Part shown: positions 20,369 to 30,497 of the stretch, piece after piece | Position numbering within the stretch: position 1 is the stretch's first letter | Layout: every line of letters starts with the position of its first letter | NCBI GenBank assembly: GCA_016842065.1 | Contig: JAEPDS010000019.1 | Coordinates: forward strand, 1 to 64,000 | Direction of reading: 5' to 3' | DNA: 64,000 nucleotides | Origin: Candidatus Thiodiazotropha sp. 'RUGA' | GTDB taxonomy: Bacteria; Pseudomonadota; Gammaproteobacteria; Chromatiales; Chromatiaceae | Position numbers and translations under genes: made by a program | Notes under the pieces: generated by a model | What the model saw: the letters and a program-made list of their open reading frames with translations, nothing else | Told to the model about the DNA's origin: nothing | Database searches by the model: none

Positions 20369-21928
20369 ATGGCATCGATAAAACGCGCACTGATCAGTGT
20401 CTCAGACAAGACCGGGATCGTAGAATTCGCCCGCACCCTGGCAGACAAACAGGTCGAGATACTCTCCACCGGAGGTACCGCCAAGCTTCTCACTGAAAAT
20501 GATGTGCCGGTGATCGAGGTTTCTGAATATACCGGTTTCCCTGAGATGATGGACGGTCGGGTTAAAACCCTGCACCCGAAGATTCACGGCGGCATCCTCG
20601 GCCGGCGCGGCACCGATGACGGAGTCATGAAAGAGAATGGTATTGGTCCGATCGATCTGATAGTGGTCAACCTCTACCCATTCGAACAGACCGTGGCCAA
20701 TCCGGATTGCGACCTGCCCACAGCCATTGAGAACATCGATATCGGTGGCCCGACCATGCTCAGGGCAGCTGCCAAAAACCATCGGGATGTCACCGTCGTG
20801 GTGGATGCCGCCGACTATCAGCGGGTGACAGACGAAATGGCCGCGAATGGAAATCAGTTGAGCGACAAGACCCGTTTTGACCTGGCGGTCAAAACCTTTG
20901 AGCACACCGCGCGATACGATGGTGCAATCGCCAACTATCTGGGTGCCAGACTGAACAACGAAACCAGTGACTTCCCGCGCACTCTCTCGATGCAGTTCAA
21001 GCAGAGCCAGAGCATGCGCTATGGTGAGAATCCTCATCAGAAAGCGGCATTCTATGTCGAGCACGAGATCGAGGAAGCCAGCGTGGCAACCACTCAACAG
21101 CTGCAAGGCAAAGAGCTCTCCTACAACAACATTGCAGATACCGACGCAGCACTGGAATGTGTCAAAAGCTTCGATGGCGCACCGGCCTGCGTCATCGTCA
21201 AACACGCCAACCCATGCGGTGTCGCTTACGGTAGCAATCTGCTGGAGGCCTACGACCGAGCCTATAGCACCGACCCGGAATCAGCATTTGGCGGTATCAT
21301 CGCATTCAATGGAGAGCTGGACGGTGAGACCGCCAAGGCCATCGTCGAGCGGCAGTTTGTGGAAGTGATCATTGCCCCCAAGGTCTCTGCCGCCGCGGTC
21401 GAAGCGGTCAGCAGTAAAAAGAATGTAAGACTGCTTGCCTGTGGCGAGTGGCTGAGCGAGTCGATCCACCGTACCGAATACAAACGGGTCAACGGCGGCT
21501 TACTGGTGCAGGATGCGGATCTGCAACTGAGTAACGAGATCAAAGTTGTCACCAAGCGACAGCCGACGGAGCAGGAGATGCAGGATCTGCTGTTCACCTG
21601 GCGGGTGGCCAAATTCGTCAAATCGAATGCCATCGTCTACGGCCGCAATGGCATGACCATCGGTGTCGGAGCCGGCCAGATGAGCCGGGTCAACTCGGCC
21701 CGCATCGCCGCCATCAAGGCCGAACACGCCAAGCTGGAGGTAAAGGGTTCCGTGATGGCTTCCGATGCCTTCTTCCCGTTCCGCGACGGCATCGACAATG
21801 CGGCGCAAGCGGGCATAGCGGCAGTCATTCAGCCGGGTGGTTCAATGCGCGACGAGGAAGCCATCACCGCGGCTGACGAACATGGTATGGCTATGGTTTT
21901 CACTGGCATGCGTCACTTCCGTCACTAA
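20369..21928 (+). CDS. purH: Bifunctional AICAR transformylase / IMP cyclohydrolase
   Basis: 519 aa. It does the last two steps of IMP synthesis. The N-terminal MGS-like cyclohydrolase domain ([23 protein letters not shown]) is followed by the transformylase domain with the [11 protein letters not shown] motif at about residues 274-284. The ATG lies 206 nt after fis; no PurR-like operator was found by eye. The stop shares one base with the purD start. Confidence 0.97.
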   Translation: MASIKRALISVSDKTGIVEFARTLADKQVEILSTGGTAKLLTENDVPVIEVSEYTGFPEMMDGRVKTLHPKIHGGILGRRGTDDGVMKENGIGPIDLIVVNLYPFEQTVANPDCDLPTAIENIDIGGPTMLRAAAKNHRDVTVVVDAADYQRVTDEMAANGNQLSDKTRFDLAVKTFEHTARYDGAIANYLGARLNNETSDFPRTLSMQFKQSQSMRYGENPHQKAAFYVEHEIEEASVATTQQLQGKELSYNNIADTDAALECVKSFDGAPACVIVKHANPCGVAYGSNLLEAYDRAYSTDPESAFGGIIAFNGELDGETAKAIVERQFVEVIIAPKVSAAAVEAVSSKKNVRLLACGEWLSESIHRTEYKRVNGGLLVQDADLQLSNEIKVVTKRQPTEQEMQDLLFTWRVAKFVKSNAIVYGRNGMTIGVGAGQMSRVNSARIAAIKAEHAKLEVKGSVMASDAFFPFRDGIDNAAQAGIAAVIQPGGSMRDEEAITAADEHGMAMVFTGMRHFRH

Positions 21929-23226
21929 TGAATATACTGGTAATCGGTTCGGGCGGCCGAGAACACGCCCTGGCCTGGAAAGCGGCACAATCCCCTCTGG
22001 CCGACAAGGTCTATGTGGCACCGGGTAATGCCGGTACGGCGCTGGAAGAGAAACTCGAAAACATCGACATCGCTGTTGAAGAGATCGAGCAACTGGTCAG
22101 CTTTGCCAAATCGAATCAGATCGGCCTGACCATCATCGGCCCGGAGGTTCCCCTTGTGATGGGCATCACCGACGCCTTTCAGCAGGCCGGCCTGCGCTGT
22201 TTCGGCCCAACCCAGGGGGCAGCCCAACTTGAGGGTTCAAAATCCTTCACCAAGGACTTCCTGGCCCGTCACAAGATCCCCACCGCGGACTATCAGACCT
22301 TCACGGACATCGACCAGGCTCTGGCCTATCTGCACCAGTGTGGCGCGCCCATTGTGATCAAGGCCGATGGCCTGGCGGCCGGTAAAGGGGTGATTGTGGC
22401 GATGGAGATGGAGACGGCAGAAACAGCGGTCAAGGATATGCTCGCAGGTAACGCCTTTGGCGAAGCGGGTCACCGGGTGGTGATCGAAGAGTTCCTCGAA
22501 GGCGAAGAGGCCAGCTTCATCGTGATGGCCGATGGCGAGCATGTGCTACCGATGGCCACCAGCCAGGATCACAAACGGGTTGGCGATGGTGATACCGGCC
22601 TCAACACCGGAGGCATGGGTGCCTACTCCCCGGCCCCGGTGGTGACACAAACCATTGACCAGCGGATCATGGACGAAGTGATTCTGCCAACCGTCAGAGG
22701 CATGGCCGAGGAGGGTCTGCCCTATACCGGATTCCTCTATGCCGGCCTGATGATCACGGACGACGGCACACCGAAGGTGATCGAATACAACTGCCGCTTT
22801 GGCGACCCGGAGACGCAACCGATCATGTTGCGCATGAGATCGGATCTGGTCGCTCACTGTCTGGCTGCCCTGGATGGCAGTCTGGACCAGCAGACAACCG
22901 AATGGGACCCCCGGGCATCGGTTGGCGTGGTCTTGGCCGCTGGCGGTTACCCTGGAAGTTACGACAAGGGATTACCCATCTCCGGTCTACCGGAGAGTGA
23001 CAACAATGAGCTTAAGGTATTCCATGCCGGAACCAGTATGGCCGGAGACCAGGTCGTCACCTCCGGTGGCCGCGTCCTTTGCGCCACCGCACTGGGTGAA
23101 ACGGTCACCCAGGCACAGCAGAACGCCTACCAGCTGACCCGAGCCATCCGCTGGGATGGTGTCTATTTCCGTACCGATATTGCCTATCGAGCCATCGCCA
23201 GGGAACAGGCGACGGATGGCGGTTGA
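21928..23226 (+). CDS. purD: Phosphoribosylamine--glycine ligase
   Basis: 432 aa. It joins phosphoribosylamine and glycine with ATP, the second step of purine synthesis. The ATP-grasp fold is shown by the VIGSGGREHALAWK start, KADGLAAGKGV, and EYNCRFGDPETQ metal-binding motif. purH-purD is a common pair. The vanZ-like gene starts 11 nt before its end. Confidence 0.97.
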   Translation: MNILVIGSGGREHALAWKAAQSPLADKVYVAPGNAGTALEEKLENIDIAVEEIEQLVSFAKSNQIGLTIIGPEVPLVMGITDAFQQAGLRCFGPTQGAAQLEGSKSFTKDFLARHKIPTADYQTFTDIDQALAYLHQCGAPIVIKADGLAAGKGVIVAMEMETAETAVKDMLAGNAFGEAGHRVVIEEFLEGEEASFIVMADGEHVLPMATSQDHKRVGDGDTGLNTGGMGAYSPAPVVTQTIDQRIMDEVILPTVRGMAEEGLPYTGFLYAGLMITDDGTPKVIEYNCRFGDPETQPIMLRMRSDLVAHCLAALDGSLDQQTTEWDPRASVGVVLAAGGYPGSYDKGLPISGLPESDNNELKVFHAGTSMAGDQVVTSGGRVLCATALGETVTQAQQNAYQLTRAIRWDGVYFRTDIAYRAIAREQATDGG

Positions 23227-23623
23227 TCGACAGACTTCCAGGCGTCTATGGCCAAGCAGCCTGTTGCGGGCTGTCTTGGCAATCAGCCTGGTGGCGATCT
23301 GTTTTCTCGCTTTCACGCCGCTGCAGATAGCCGCTGTCAGCAGCCTGAATGACAAGCTCTCCCACACGCTCGCCTTTCTCTACCTCGCGCTGCTGTGCGA
23401 CTTTTCCTGGCCAGAAGCCGATTGGAATTTCACCAAAGCCCTCTCTCTGCTTGGCTATGGACTGTTTATCGAAGCTGTCCAGGCCTTTCTCCCCCATCGC
23501 TTCTTTTCCCTGCTTGACCTGGCGGCGGATGGGCTTGGCCTGATCATCTACAGCCTGATGCTGCCCGGCCTGATGCGTTTCTCCTGGATCAAAGGCCTGC
23601 GACAGAAAACAGCAAAGGCCTGA
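23216..23623 (+). CDS. VanZ-like membrane protein
   Basis: 135 aa from ATG 23216, inside the purD end; a longer upstream frame has no family character. Predicted helices cover about residues 15-35, 50-68, 73-95 and 100-118. The family marks LNDKLSHTLAFLYLALL and FFSLLDLAADGLGLIIYSL match VanZ-like proteins. Such proteins are widespread and mostly uncharacterised; a link to teicoplanin resistance in Gram-positives should not be read over. It is likely co-transcribed with purHD. Confidence 0.82.
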   Translation: MAVDRQTSRRLWPSSLLRAVLAISLVAICFLAFTPLQIAAVSSLNDKLSHTLAFLYLALLCDFSWPEADWNFTKALSLLGYGLFIEAVQAFLPHRFFSLLDLAADGLGLIIYSLMLPGLMRFSWIKGLRQKTAKA

Positions 23624-23893
23624 TCAATAATCCCGACCTCTCAACCTGACCCGTCACAGGTACTGTATTATTATTGAAGTAACGGCACAGACAGGGTCTG
23701 ATCTCTTTGATTGGGGGAGTTCCGTTTTTCGCTTCCAACCGGTTCAGATGGCAATCGATGTGATTGGATGTCATGAATCTGTGCATGCACCGGAATGGCA
23801 AAAAGTGAAATAATCAGAGGAGCTGAGTTTTACATCGTTTCGCAAACCTGGAACCGCAAGGTCACAATAACAACACAACCCGATCGACAGCAT

Positions 23894-26368
23894 ATGAGCA
23901 GTGACGTAAAACATCGCGCCTTCAAGTACGACTACCTGGGCTCTGACGCCAAGGCGATTCAAAGATCTGTCTCCAACCACCTCGTCTACACCATCGGCAA
24001 GGATCCTTTTACAGCAACCGACCATGACTGGATGATGGCATTCAGCCATGTGGTCAGGGATCGGCTCATCGAGCGCTGGATGGAGACTCAACGCAGTTAC
24101 TACAAACACGATGCAAAGCGGGTCTACTACCTGTCGATGGAGTTTCTGATCGGTCGCAGTCTGATCAACAGCCTGCTGAATATGGATATCTATGACGCCT
24201 GTGGCAAAGCGCTGCACAAACTCGGCATCGAACTCGAGCGATTACGCAGCCTGGAACACGATGCCGCCCTGGGCAATGGTGGACTGGGCCGACTCGCCGC
24301 CTGCTTTCTCGACTCCATGGCCAGCCTCAACATCCCCGGTTACGGTTATGGCATCCGTTTCGAATATGGCATGTTTCGCCAGCAGATTGAAAACGGTAAT
24401 CAGGTCGAACTGCCGGAGAACTGGCTGGTACACGACAACCCCTGGGAGTTCCCCCGGCCCGAAGTCTCCTACCGGATACGCTATGGCGGAAGAGTCATGG
24501 AGTACCAGGACAGTAGTGGACGCCGGCACTTCGACTGGATCGATGGGGATATCATCATCGCCCAGGCCTACGACACACCGGTCCCGGGCTACCATAACGA
24601 CACGGTGAACAACTTGCGGCTGTGGAGCGCCAAAGCCCATGAAGCCTTCGATCTCAATCAATTCAATCAGGGGGAGTACACCGAAGCGGTGGTAGGCAAG
24701 ACCCTCTCTGAAAACATCTCCAAGGTACTCTATCCCAACGACAGCTCCACCATGAACAAGCTGCTGCGTCTAAAGCAGCAGTACTTTTTTGTCAGTGCTT
24801 CGTTAAAGGATATTTTGCGGCGCTTCTTCACTGACCACGACGACCTGTATGAACTGCCGGAGAAAGTGGCGATACAGCTGAATGACACCCATCCGGCGAT
24901 CGCCATACCGGAGATGATGCGCCTGCTGATGGATAAACATCAGCTGGAGTGGCAACCCGCCTGGGAGATCACCACCCGGGTCTTCTCCTACACCAACCAC
25001 ACCTTGCTGCCGGAAGCGCTTGAAACCTGGCCGGTTAAGACCTTTGAAACGCTGCTGCCAAGACATCTTCAGTTGATATTGGAGATCAATCGGCGTTTCC
25101 TGCTGATGCTCGGCCATCGCCATCCAGGAGATATGGATATTCTGCGCAGGCTCTCAATCATCGATGAAGGGGGTGAAAGGCGCATCCGCATGGCCCATCT
25201 GGCCATCATCGGCAGCCATAAGGTGAATGGCGTCTCGGCACTCCACAGCGAGCTGTTGCGCAACGCCACCTTCAAGGAGTTCGACCAGTTCTTTCCAGGC
25301 AAGATCATCAATATCACCAACGGCATCACGCCAAGGCGCTGGCTCTATCTCTCCAACCGAAGACTCTCTACTCTGATCAGCGAAGCCATTGGGCCCAAGT
25401 GGGTGAAGGATCTGAGCAAGATCCAGCAGCTTGAAGCGTTTGCCGGGGATAGCGGCTTTCAGGAGAAGTTTGCTGCAATCAAACTGGCCAATAAAAAGCA
25501 CATCAGCCAACTGATCAACTACTTCCTGGATAAGGAGGTCGATCCCCACACGCTGTTTGATGTTCAGGTAAAGCGCATCCATGAATACAAGCGCCAGCTG
25601 CTCAACCTGTTTCGCGCCATTGAACTCTACAACCGACTGGTGGACGACCCGGGATGTGATTGTGTACCCCGTACCATCCTGTTCGGCGGCAAGGCGGCGC
25701 CGGGTTACAGCATGGCAAAGCTGATCATTCGACTGATCAATGACGTTGCCGATGTGATCGACAACGACCCTGCCGTGAGCGACCGGCTGAAGATCATCTT
25801 CATACCCAACTATGATGTCACCACCGCAACCGACATCATTCCCGCCGCCGAGCTGTCGCAGCAGATCTCCACCGCCGGTATGGAGGCCTCGGGTACCGGG
25901 AATATGAAACTGGCTTTGAACGGCGCCCTCACCATGGGCACCATGGATGGCGCCAATGTGGAGATGCGGGAGCAGCTGGGGGATGAGAATATTTTCATCT
26001 TCGGCCTGCAAACCGACGACATTGCACGACTCAATCAGCAGGGCTACCAACCGAGACAATTCTATGAGACGAATCCCAGACTCAGGCGAATCATCGATAT
26101 GATTGCCAACGGTTTCTTCTCCCCAGAAGAACCGACCCGCTACCGCATGATCACCGACAGCCTGTTGAATGTGGATCACTTCAAGGTACTGGCTGACTTC
26201 GATGCCTATATGGGAATCAGCGATAGAGCCGATGGCATCTATCAACAACCTGACCTCTGGAATCGCATGGCAATCCTCAATACCGCCCGCATGGGGTATT
26301 TTTCAAGTGACCGGACGATCAGCGAGTATGCGGCAAAGATCTGGCAGGTATCACCGGTAACCCGCTGA
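23894..26368 (+). CDS. glgP: Glycogen / alpha-glucan phosphorylase
   Basis: 824 aa from ATG 23894 (MSSDVKHRAFKYDYLG); an in-frame ATG at 23795 would add 33 residues without family character. It releases glucose-1-phosphate from glycogen. Clear marks are YLSMEFLIGRSL near residue 80, the GNGGLGRLAACFLDS segment, and the pyridoxal-phosphate lysine in EASGTGNMKLALNG near the C-terminus. It stands as a single gene with neither glgC nor glgA next to it. It implies glycogen storage. Confidence 0.95.
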   Translation: MSSDVKHRAFKYDYLGSDAKAIQRSVSNHLVYTIGKDPFTATDHDWMMAFSHVVRDRLIERWMETQRSYYKHDAKRVYYLSMEFLIGRSLINSLLNMDIYDACGKALHKLGIELERLRSLEHDAALGNGGLGRLAACFLDSMASLNIPGYGYGIRFEYGMFRQQIENGNQVELPENWLVHDNPWEFPRPEVSYRIRYGGRVMEYQDSSGRRHFDWIDGDIIIAQAYDTPVPGYHNDTVNNLRLWSAKAHEAFDLNQFNQGEYTEAVVGKTLSENISKVLYPNDSSTMNKLLRLKQQYFFVSASLKDILRRFFTDHDDLYELPEKVAIQLNDTHPAIAIPEMMRLLMDKHQLEWQPAWEITTRVFSYTNHTLLPEALETWPVKTFETLLPRHLQLILEINRRFLLMLGHRHPGDMDILRRLSIIDEGGERRIRMAHLAIIGSHKVNGVSALHSELLRNATFKEFDQFFPGKIINITNGITPRRWLYLSNRRLSTLISEAIGPKWVKDLSKIQQLEAFAGDSGFQEKFAAIKLANKKHISQLINYFLDKEVDPHTLFDVQVKRIHEYKRQLLNLFRAIELYNRLVDDPGCDCVPRTILFGGKAAPGYSMAKLIIRLINDVADVIDNDPAVSDRLKIIFIPNYDVTTATDIIPAAELSQQISTAGMEASGTGNMKLALNGALTMGTMDGANVEMREQLGDENIFIFGLQTDDIARLNQQGYQPRQFYETNPRLRRIIDMIANGFFSPEEPTRYRMITDSLLNVDHFKVLADFDAYMGISDRADGIYQQPDLWNRMAILNTARMGYFSSDRTISEYAAKIWQVSPVTR

Positions 26369-26369
26369 T

Positions 26370-26387
26370 GGGTGTTAAATGACACCC
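26370..26387 (+). terminator. Hairpin just after glgP
   Basis: GGGTGT and ACACCC pair around a 6-nt loop starting two bases after the glgP stop. It is short and has no T run. Confidence 0.35.
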
Positions 26388-26397
26388 TCGAAGCATT

Positions 26398-26429
26398 GGT
26401 TAATTTGGGATATAATTCCCATATTAACC
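26398..26429 (+). promoter_or_regulatory. Palindrome with TATAAT in its loop, upstream of the multihaem gene
   Basis: GGTTAATTTGGGA (26398-26410) and TCCCATATTAACC (26417-26429) are a 13-bp inverted repeat with one mismatch. The six loop bases are an exact TATAAT. The position, 36 bp before the cytochrome start, suits a -10 box covered by an operator. No good -35 box is seen, which would suit an activator. The regulator cannot be named. Confidence 0.5.
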
Positions 26430-26465
26430 AATTCCAGGAATCGTAAAAATTAGGGTGTGACACAG

Positions 26466-28217
26466 ATGCGCGGAAAAAACCGGTGGATGATCCTGTTGAT
26501 GTTGAGCCTCTCTCTGATCGCCTGCGGCGGCGGTGGTGGTGGGGATGATGATGATGACGATGATCATGAAAACGGTCCCGGGGTCAGCGATCAAAACGGC
26601 ACTCACCGGGTTCTCGCGTTCAACGACCTCGGCATGCATTGCGCCGACCTGGACTATTCCACTTTTGTCATCCTGCCGCCCTTCAATGTCATCCACAGTC
26701 AGGTAGTCGCCCGGGGCAACCCACCCCGCCTGCTCGACTCCAGCGAGGTCCAACTGAGTTACCTCGCCACCACCGATCCATCCGGCTCAATCAACTCCAC
26801 CAGCCAGAACCTGGCAGGCAGCGTCAATAAAACCAACTTCTGGAGCACCAATCCGAATACCGGCAACAGTTTTGTGTTCGACCTGTTCGGCGATGACCCG
26901 GCACCTGACGAAGGGCTGATGTTTGAGCAGAACATGCCCGGCATTCTCAATCCCTATAGCGCCAATGATCCTCAGCCTTTCAACCACTATAACGAAACGA
27001 AAAAGTGGTTCTCTGCTGAGGGCATCCCCATCCTGCCCATCGATGACAGCGGACAACTCAACGCCTATCCGCTGATGCGGGTAACCGCACAAGCTTCCAA
27101 TAGTGAGGACTCACTCGCCTCCCTCGATGTTGTTTTACCCGTGGCCTCGGAGGCGGACTGCCAGAACTGTCATGCGGCAGGGGAGATTGCAGCACCCACC
27201 GACAGCGAAATCCCATTTGAACTGCCCGACGACATCAATGATGCCAACAGCGTTCTTCAGGCCGCCAAAGAGAACATCCTTTTGCTGCATGATGCAGAAC
27301 ACGCCACCAACCTGGTGGCCAGCAAACCGGTACTCTGTGCATCCTGCCACTACTCAGCGGCACTCGACCTGAACGGATCCGGACCCAGCGGCAGTCAACT
27401 GAACCAGGACAGCATGTCGGAGGTGATGCACAGGCACCATGGTGAGCTCACCGATGAGAGCAGTGGTGAAGCGATATTTCCCAGTGACGGCTCACTGCAG
27501 GAGACCTGTTATCAGTGCCATCCGGGTAAAGTCACCCAATGCCTGAGAGGTGCGATGGGCGGCGCCGGCATCGAGTGCGCCGATTGTCACGGCAGCATGC
27601 TGGCGGTAGGTCGGGAGGAGCGCTCTGCCTGGCTTGATGAGCCCCGCTGCGAGTCCTGCCATACCGGAGACGCCACCAGCCACCTGGGCAGCAGCATCCG
27701 ACTCAGCCAGGCCTGGAGCGACGATATCGATACAGCCACGCCACGCATTGCAAGCAACAAGCGATTTGCCGAGAACGATAACACCCTCTACCGCAACAGC
27801 CTGGGTCACGGTGGCGTTGCCTGCGAGGGTTGCCACGGTTCCACCCATGCAATCTGGCCCAACGCCAATCCAGACGCCAATGACAATCTGGCATCGATCC
27901 AGCTACAGGGTCATGCCGGAACTGTCAGTGACTGCGCCACCTGCCATACCAGCCTGCCATTGACTCTCTCAGGTCCCCATGGCATGCATAACGTCAACAG
28001 CCGTGGCTGGAACCTAAACCATGAGGATTTCTATGAGGCAGACCCGAACAGCTGCCGCAGCTGCCATGGCACCAATCTGCAAGGCACGGTACTCTCGCAA
28101 ACCGCCGCCGACAGAACCTATCTGCGCGACGATGACGGTGAAAGAAGCATCTCTCTGGCAAAGGGCACAGCGGTCAGCTGTACACTCTGCCATGAATACC
28201 CGGAAGAGGATGACTGA
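26466..28217 (+). CDS. Multihaem c-type cytochrome lipoprotein (nine CXXCH sites)
   Basis: 583 aa from ATG 26466; a GTG three codons earlier is possible. The signal peptide ends in SLIAC with Cys20 as the lipid site, followed by a Gly run and seven Asp. Nine CXXCH haem sites are present: CQNCH, CASCH, CYQCH, CADCH, CESCH, CEGCH, CATCH, CRSCH and CTLCH. The first 220 residues have no haem motif and may form a separate domain. A lipid-anchored periplasmic or surface electron-transfer protein is the likely role; the partner is unknown and no quinol oxidase gene is adjacent. A palindromic promoter region lies upstream. Confidence 0.88.
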   Translation: MRGKNRWMILLMLSLSLIACGGGGGGDDDDDDDHENGPGVSDQNGTHRVLAFNDLGMHCADLDYSTFVILPPFNVIHSQVVARGNPPRLLDSSEVQLSYLATTDPSGSINSTSQNLAGSVNKTNFWSTNPNTGNSFVFDLFGDDPAPDEGLMFEQNMPGILNPYSANDPQPFNHYNETKKWFSAEGIPILPIDDSGQLNAYPLMRVTAQASNSEDSLASLDVVLPVASEADCQNCHAAGEIAAPTDSEIPFELPDDINDANSVLQAAKENILLLHDAEHATNLVASKPVLCASCHYSAALDLNGSGPSGSQLNQDSMSEVMHRHHGELTDESSGEAIFPSDGSLQETCYQCHPGKVTQCLRGAMGGAGIECADCHGSMLAVGREERSAWLDEPRCESCHTGDATSHLGSSIRLSQAWSDDIDTATPRIASNKRFAENDNTLYRNSLGHGGVACEGCHGSTHAIWPNANPDANDNLASIQLQGHAGTVSDCATCHTSLPLTLSGPHGMHNVNSRGWNLNHEDFYEADPNSCRSCHGTNLQGTVLSQTAADRTYLRDDDGERSISLAKGTAVSCTLCHEYPEEDD

Positions 28218-28249
28218 GCACACCTGAAAACCCGGCAGACTCAATTACA

Positions 28250-28540
28250 TTGGCTGAACGCCTGACAGTGGCATATGAAATCCTTCGCACCAATCCCTGG
28301 CAAAGCGATTTCGAATTGCAGTTACTGAATGCCATTGTCGCTGTGGAGATCAAGATCAGAGAACTTCAGTGTAAATACAAACTCAGCCAAAACCGATCCG
28401 TAACCGTTGCTGTCGATTTAACTGGCGAGGGACTGACTGGCAGTGCCGCTTTGATTCAGAGCCTGAAAAAAAGTGCTAAATCTGTAGAAAGACCTTGTCG
28501 AACAGCTGCTCATCATCGTTGTCCTCCAGCTCCTCCATGA
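28250..28540 (+). CDS. Small hypothetical protein, uncertain start and end
   Basis: The frame can start at TTG 28250 or at CTG 28214 (right after the cytochrome stop); no ATG is in frame. The first 70 residues (AERLTVAYEILRTNPWQSDF, then ELQLLNAIVAVEIKIRELQC) look like real protein. The end is odd: it runs 65 nt into the convergent ptsI gene and becomes Pro/Cys-rich. A run of seven A (28466-28472) precedes this; a one-base slip there would give a stop at 28485-28487, before most of the overlap. I do not recognise the family. Confidence 0.4.
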   Translation: MAERLTVAYEILRTNPWQSDFELQLLNAIVAVEIKIRELQCKYKLSQNRSVTVAVDLTGEGLTGSAALIQSLKKSAKSVERPCRTAAHHRCPPAPP

Positions 28541-30215
28541 AGATCCGGGTCTTCTGCTGCAGATCAAACAGGTTGCATTTGCGAATCAGCTCGCGGGTTT
28601 CCAGCAACGCACTGGGTTGCATACTGAGCTCGCGCAAGCCCAAACCCAACAGCAGCCGCACATAGCGGGGATCGCCCGCCATCTCACCACACATACTGAT
28701 GGGAATATCCGCATCCTGAGCCGCCTCGATGGTATAGCGGATCAGCATCAGCACCGCCGGGTGGAGCGGATCGAAGAGAAAGTTCACCTCTTCATCCATA
28801 CGGTCCACTGCCAATGTGTATTGAATCAGATCATTGGTACCGATGGAGAGAAAATCGAGATAGTGGGCAAAGCGTCTGGCCGCCAGTGCCGCTGCAGGCA
28901 CCTCGATCATGCCGCCGATCGGAATATCCCGATCGAACGTCACCCCTTGATCGATCAGATCCTGTTTCGTCTTGTCGATGATGGCCAGCACCTGCTTCAG
29001 CTCCTGAACCCCTGAGAGCATCGGTATCATCAGCCGCACAGGCCCTTCAGCTGAAGCTCGCAATATCGCCCTGAGCTGAGGTATGAAGAGTTCCGGCTCC
29101 TTCAGACAGAGACGGATCGCGCGCAAACCGAGCGCCGGATTGATCGCCGGCATACAACCCGAATCCGGCATCGAATCGGTGGTTTTGTCCACACCCAGGT
29201 CGAGGGTGCGAATCGTCAGAGGAATTCCTTTCAGCCCCTTCACCGCATCAACATAGACGCCATACTGCTCCTCTTCTGTCGGTGGCGTGGTACGGTTCAT
29301 ATAGAGAAATTCCGTACGGAAAAGCCCCACCCCATCGGCCCGGTTCTGCATGGTTATCGGAATATCATCGGGTAACTCGATATTGGAGAAGAGCGAGATT
29401 CGCTCACCATCGGTGGTCAATGCCGGCAGATCGACCTGCTGCCTCAGCTCCACCTCGCGGATTCGCCGGCTCTCGATACGTTGCCGGTAGTAATCGAGTA
29501 TCCGTTCCGTGGGGTCGGCCAGCACCACACCCTGGGCCCCATCGACCACCAGGGGTTCACCCTGACGAAACAGCACGGTCGCCTGGTGAACACCCACCAC
29601 CGCCGGGATACCCAGGCTTCGCGCCAGAATGGCCGTATGGGAGAGAGGCCCGCCGAATTCGGTGATGAAGGCGGCTACCCCCTGGTTTTTCATCATGATG
29701 GTCTCGGCCGGAGTCAGATCCCGTGCAACCACGACCCGCCCTTTCAGATCACCCCGCTGCTCCGGTTTACCACCGGCCAGGACGAACTGCACATGACCGA
29801 CCACATGGTTCACATCATCCTTACGGGTACGCAGATAGGGGTCGTCCATCTCATCGAACACCCGCACCAACTCATCCCGACGAACCTGCAGAGCCCACTC
29901 CGCACTGTAGAGCTTTTCCCGGATCAGGCTGACCGTCGCCTGGCTGATGGCATTATCTTCCAGCATCAGCAGATGGGTATCGATGAACTCACTGATATCC
30001 TGTGCCGTATCGGAGGGGATCTGGTCCCGTACCGAGCGTAGATGGTTAGTGGTCGTAAGAAGTGCCGTTTCGAAGCGATCGATTTCCGCGGCCACCTGCT
30101 CCTGGGGAATTTCACGATGAGTGATCTCAGGTACACCATGCTGTAACAGGTAGGCCTCACCAATCGCGACTTCCCGCGTGGTTTTGATCCCTATACCCTG
30201 ACAGGATAGTGTCAT
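28476..30215 (-). CDS. ptsI: Phosphoenolpyruvate--protein phosphotransferase (PTS Enzyme I)
   Basis: 579 aa. It takes phosphate from PEP and passes it to HPr. The phospho-histidine is His193 in GGPLSHTAILARS, and the C-terminal barrel has the catalytic Cys in SMCGEMAGDP. There is no N-terminal GAF domain, so it is the EI form rather than the GAF-containing EI-Ntr. It ends a regulatory cluster and overlaps ptsH by 4 nt. Confidence 0.95.
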   Translation of the reverse strand: MTLSCQGIGIKTTREVAIGEAYLLQHGVPEITHREIPQEQVAAEIDRFETALLTTTNHLRSVRDQIPSDTAQDISEFIDTHLLMLEDNAISQATVSLIREKLYSAEWALQVRRDELVRVFDEMDDPYLRTRKDDVNHVVGHVQFVLAGGKPEQRGDLKGRVVVARDLTPAETIMMKNQGVAAFITEFGGPLSHTAILARSLGIPAVVGVHQATVLFRQGEPLVVDGAQGVVLADPTERILDYYRQRIESRRIREVELRQQVDLPALTTDGERISLFSNIELPDDIPITMQNRADGVGLFRTEFLYMNRTTPPTEEEQYGVYVDAVKGLKGIPLTIRTLDLGVDKTTDSMPDSGCMPAINPALGLRAIRLCLKEPELFIPQLRAILRASAEGPVRLMIPMLSGVQELKQVLAIIDKTKQDLIDQGVTFDRDIPIGGMIEVPAAALAARRFAHYLDFLSIGTNDLIQYTLAVDRMDEEVNFLFDPLHPAVLMLIRYTIEAAQDADIPISMCGEMAGDPRYVRLLLGLGLRELSMQPSALLETRELIRKCNLFDLQQKTRIFMEELEDNDDEQLFDKVFLQI

Positions 30216-30481
30216 TGCTCCTCCCCGAAGCGATCATTGATGAGTACGATCAGAGCCTCCATCGCCTGAGTCTCATCACGCCCGTCGATTTCCAGTTTCA
30301 GCATTGAGCCCTTGTTGGCCGCCAGCATCATCACCCCCATGATGCTCTTACCGTTCACTCTCTGCCCATTGCGATTGAGGAACACGTCACTTTCGTAACT
30401 GTTGGCGCAGCTGACCAATTTAGCTGCTGCACGGGCATGCAGACCGAGTTTGTTTATGATTTCTACTTCTTGTTGCAACAT
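30212..30481 (-). CDS. ptsH: Phosphocarrier protein HPr
   Basis: 89 aa. His15 in KLGLHARAAAKLV takes phosphate from Enzyme I. Ser46 in VNGKSIMGVMML is the site used by HprK, which is encoded about 1.3 kb upstream, so both inputs are present. It overlaps ptsI and lies 16 nt after the EIIA gene. Confidence 0.95.
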   Translation of the reverse strand: MLQQEVEIINKLGLHARAAAKLVSCANSYESDVFLNRNGQRVNGKSIMGVMMLAANKGSMLKLEIDGRDETQAMEALIVLINDRFGEEQ

Positions 30482-30497
30482 AATATTCAGAATTCAG

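Noticed and set aside
25154-26248. A 364-codon minus-strand frame
   Set aside because: It is the reverse of glgP, one codon phase of a GC-rich gene.
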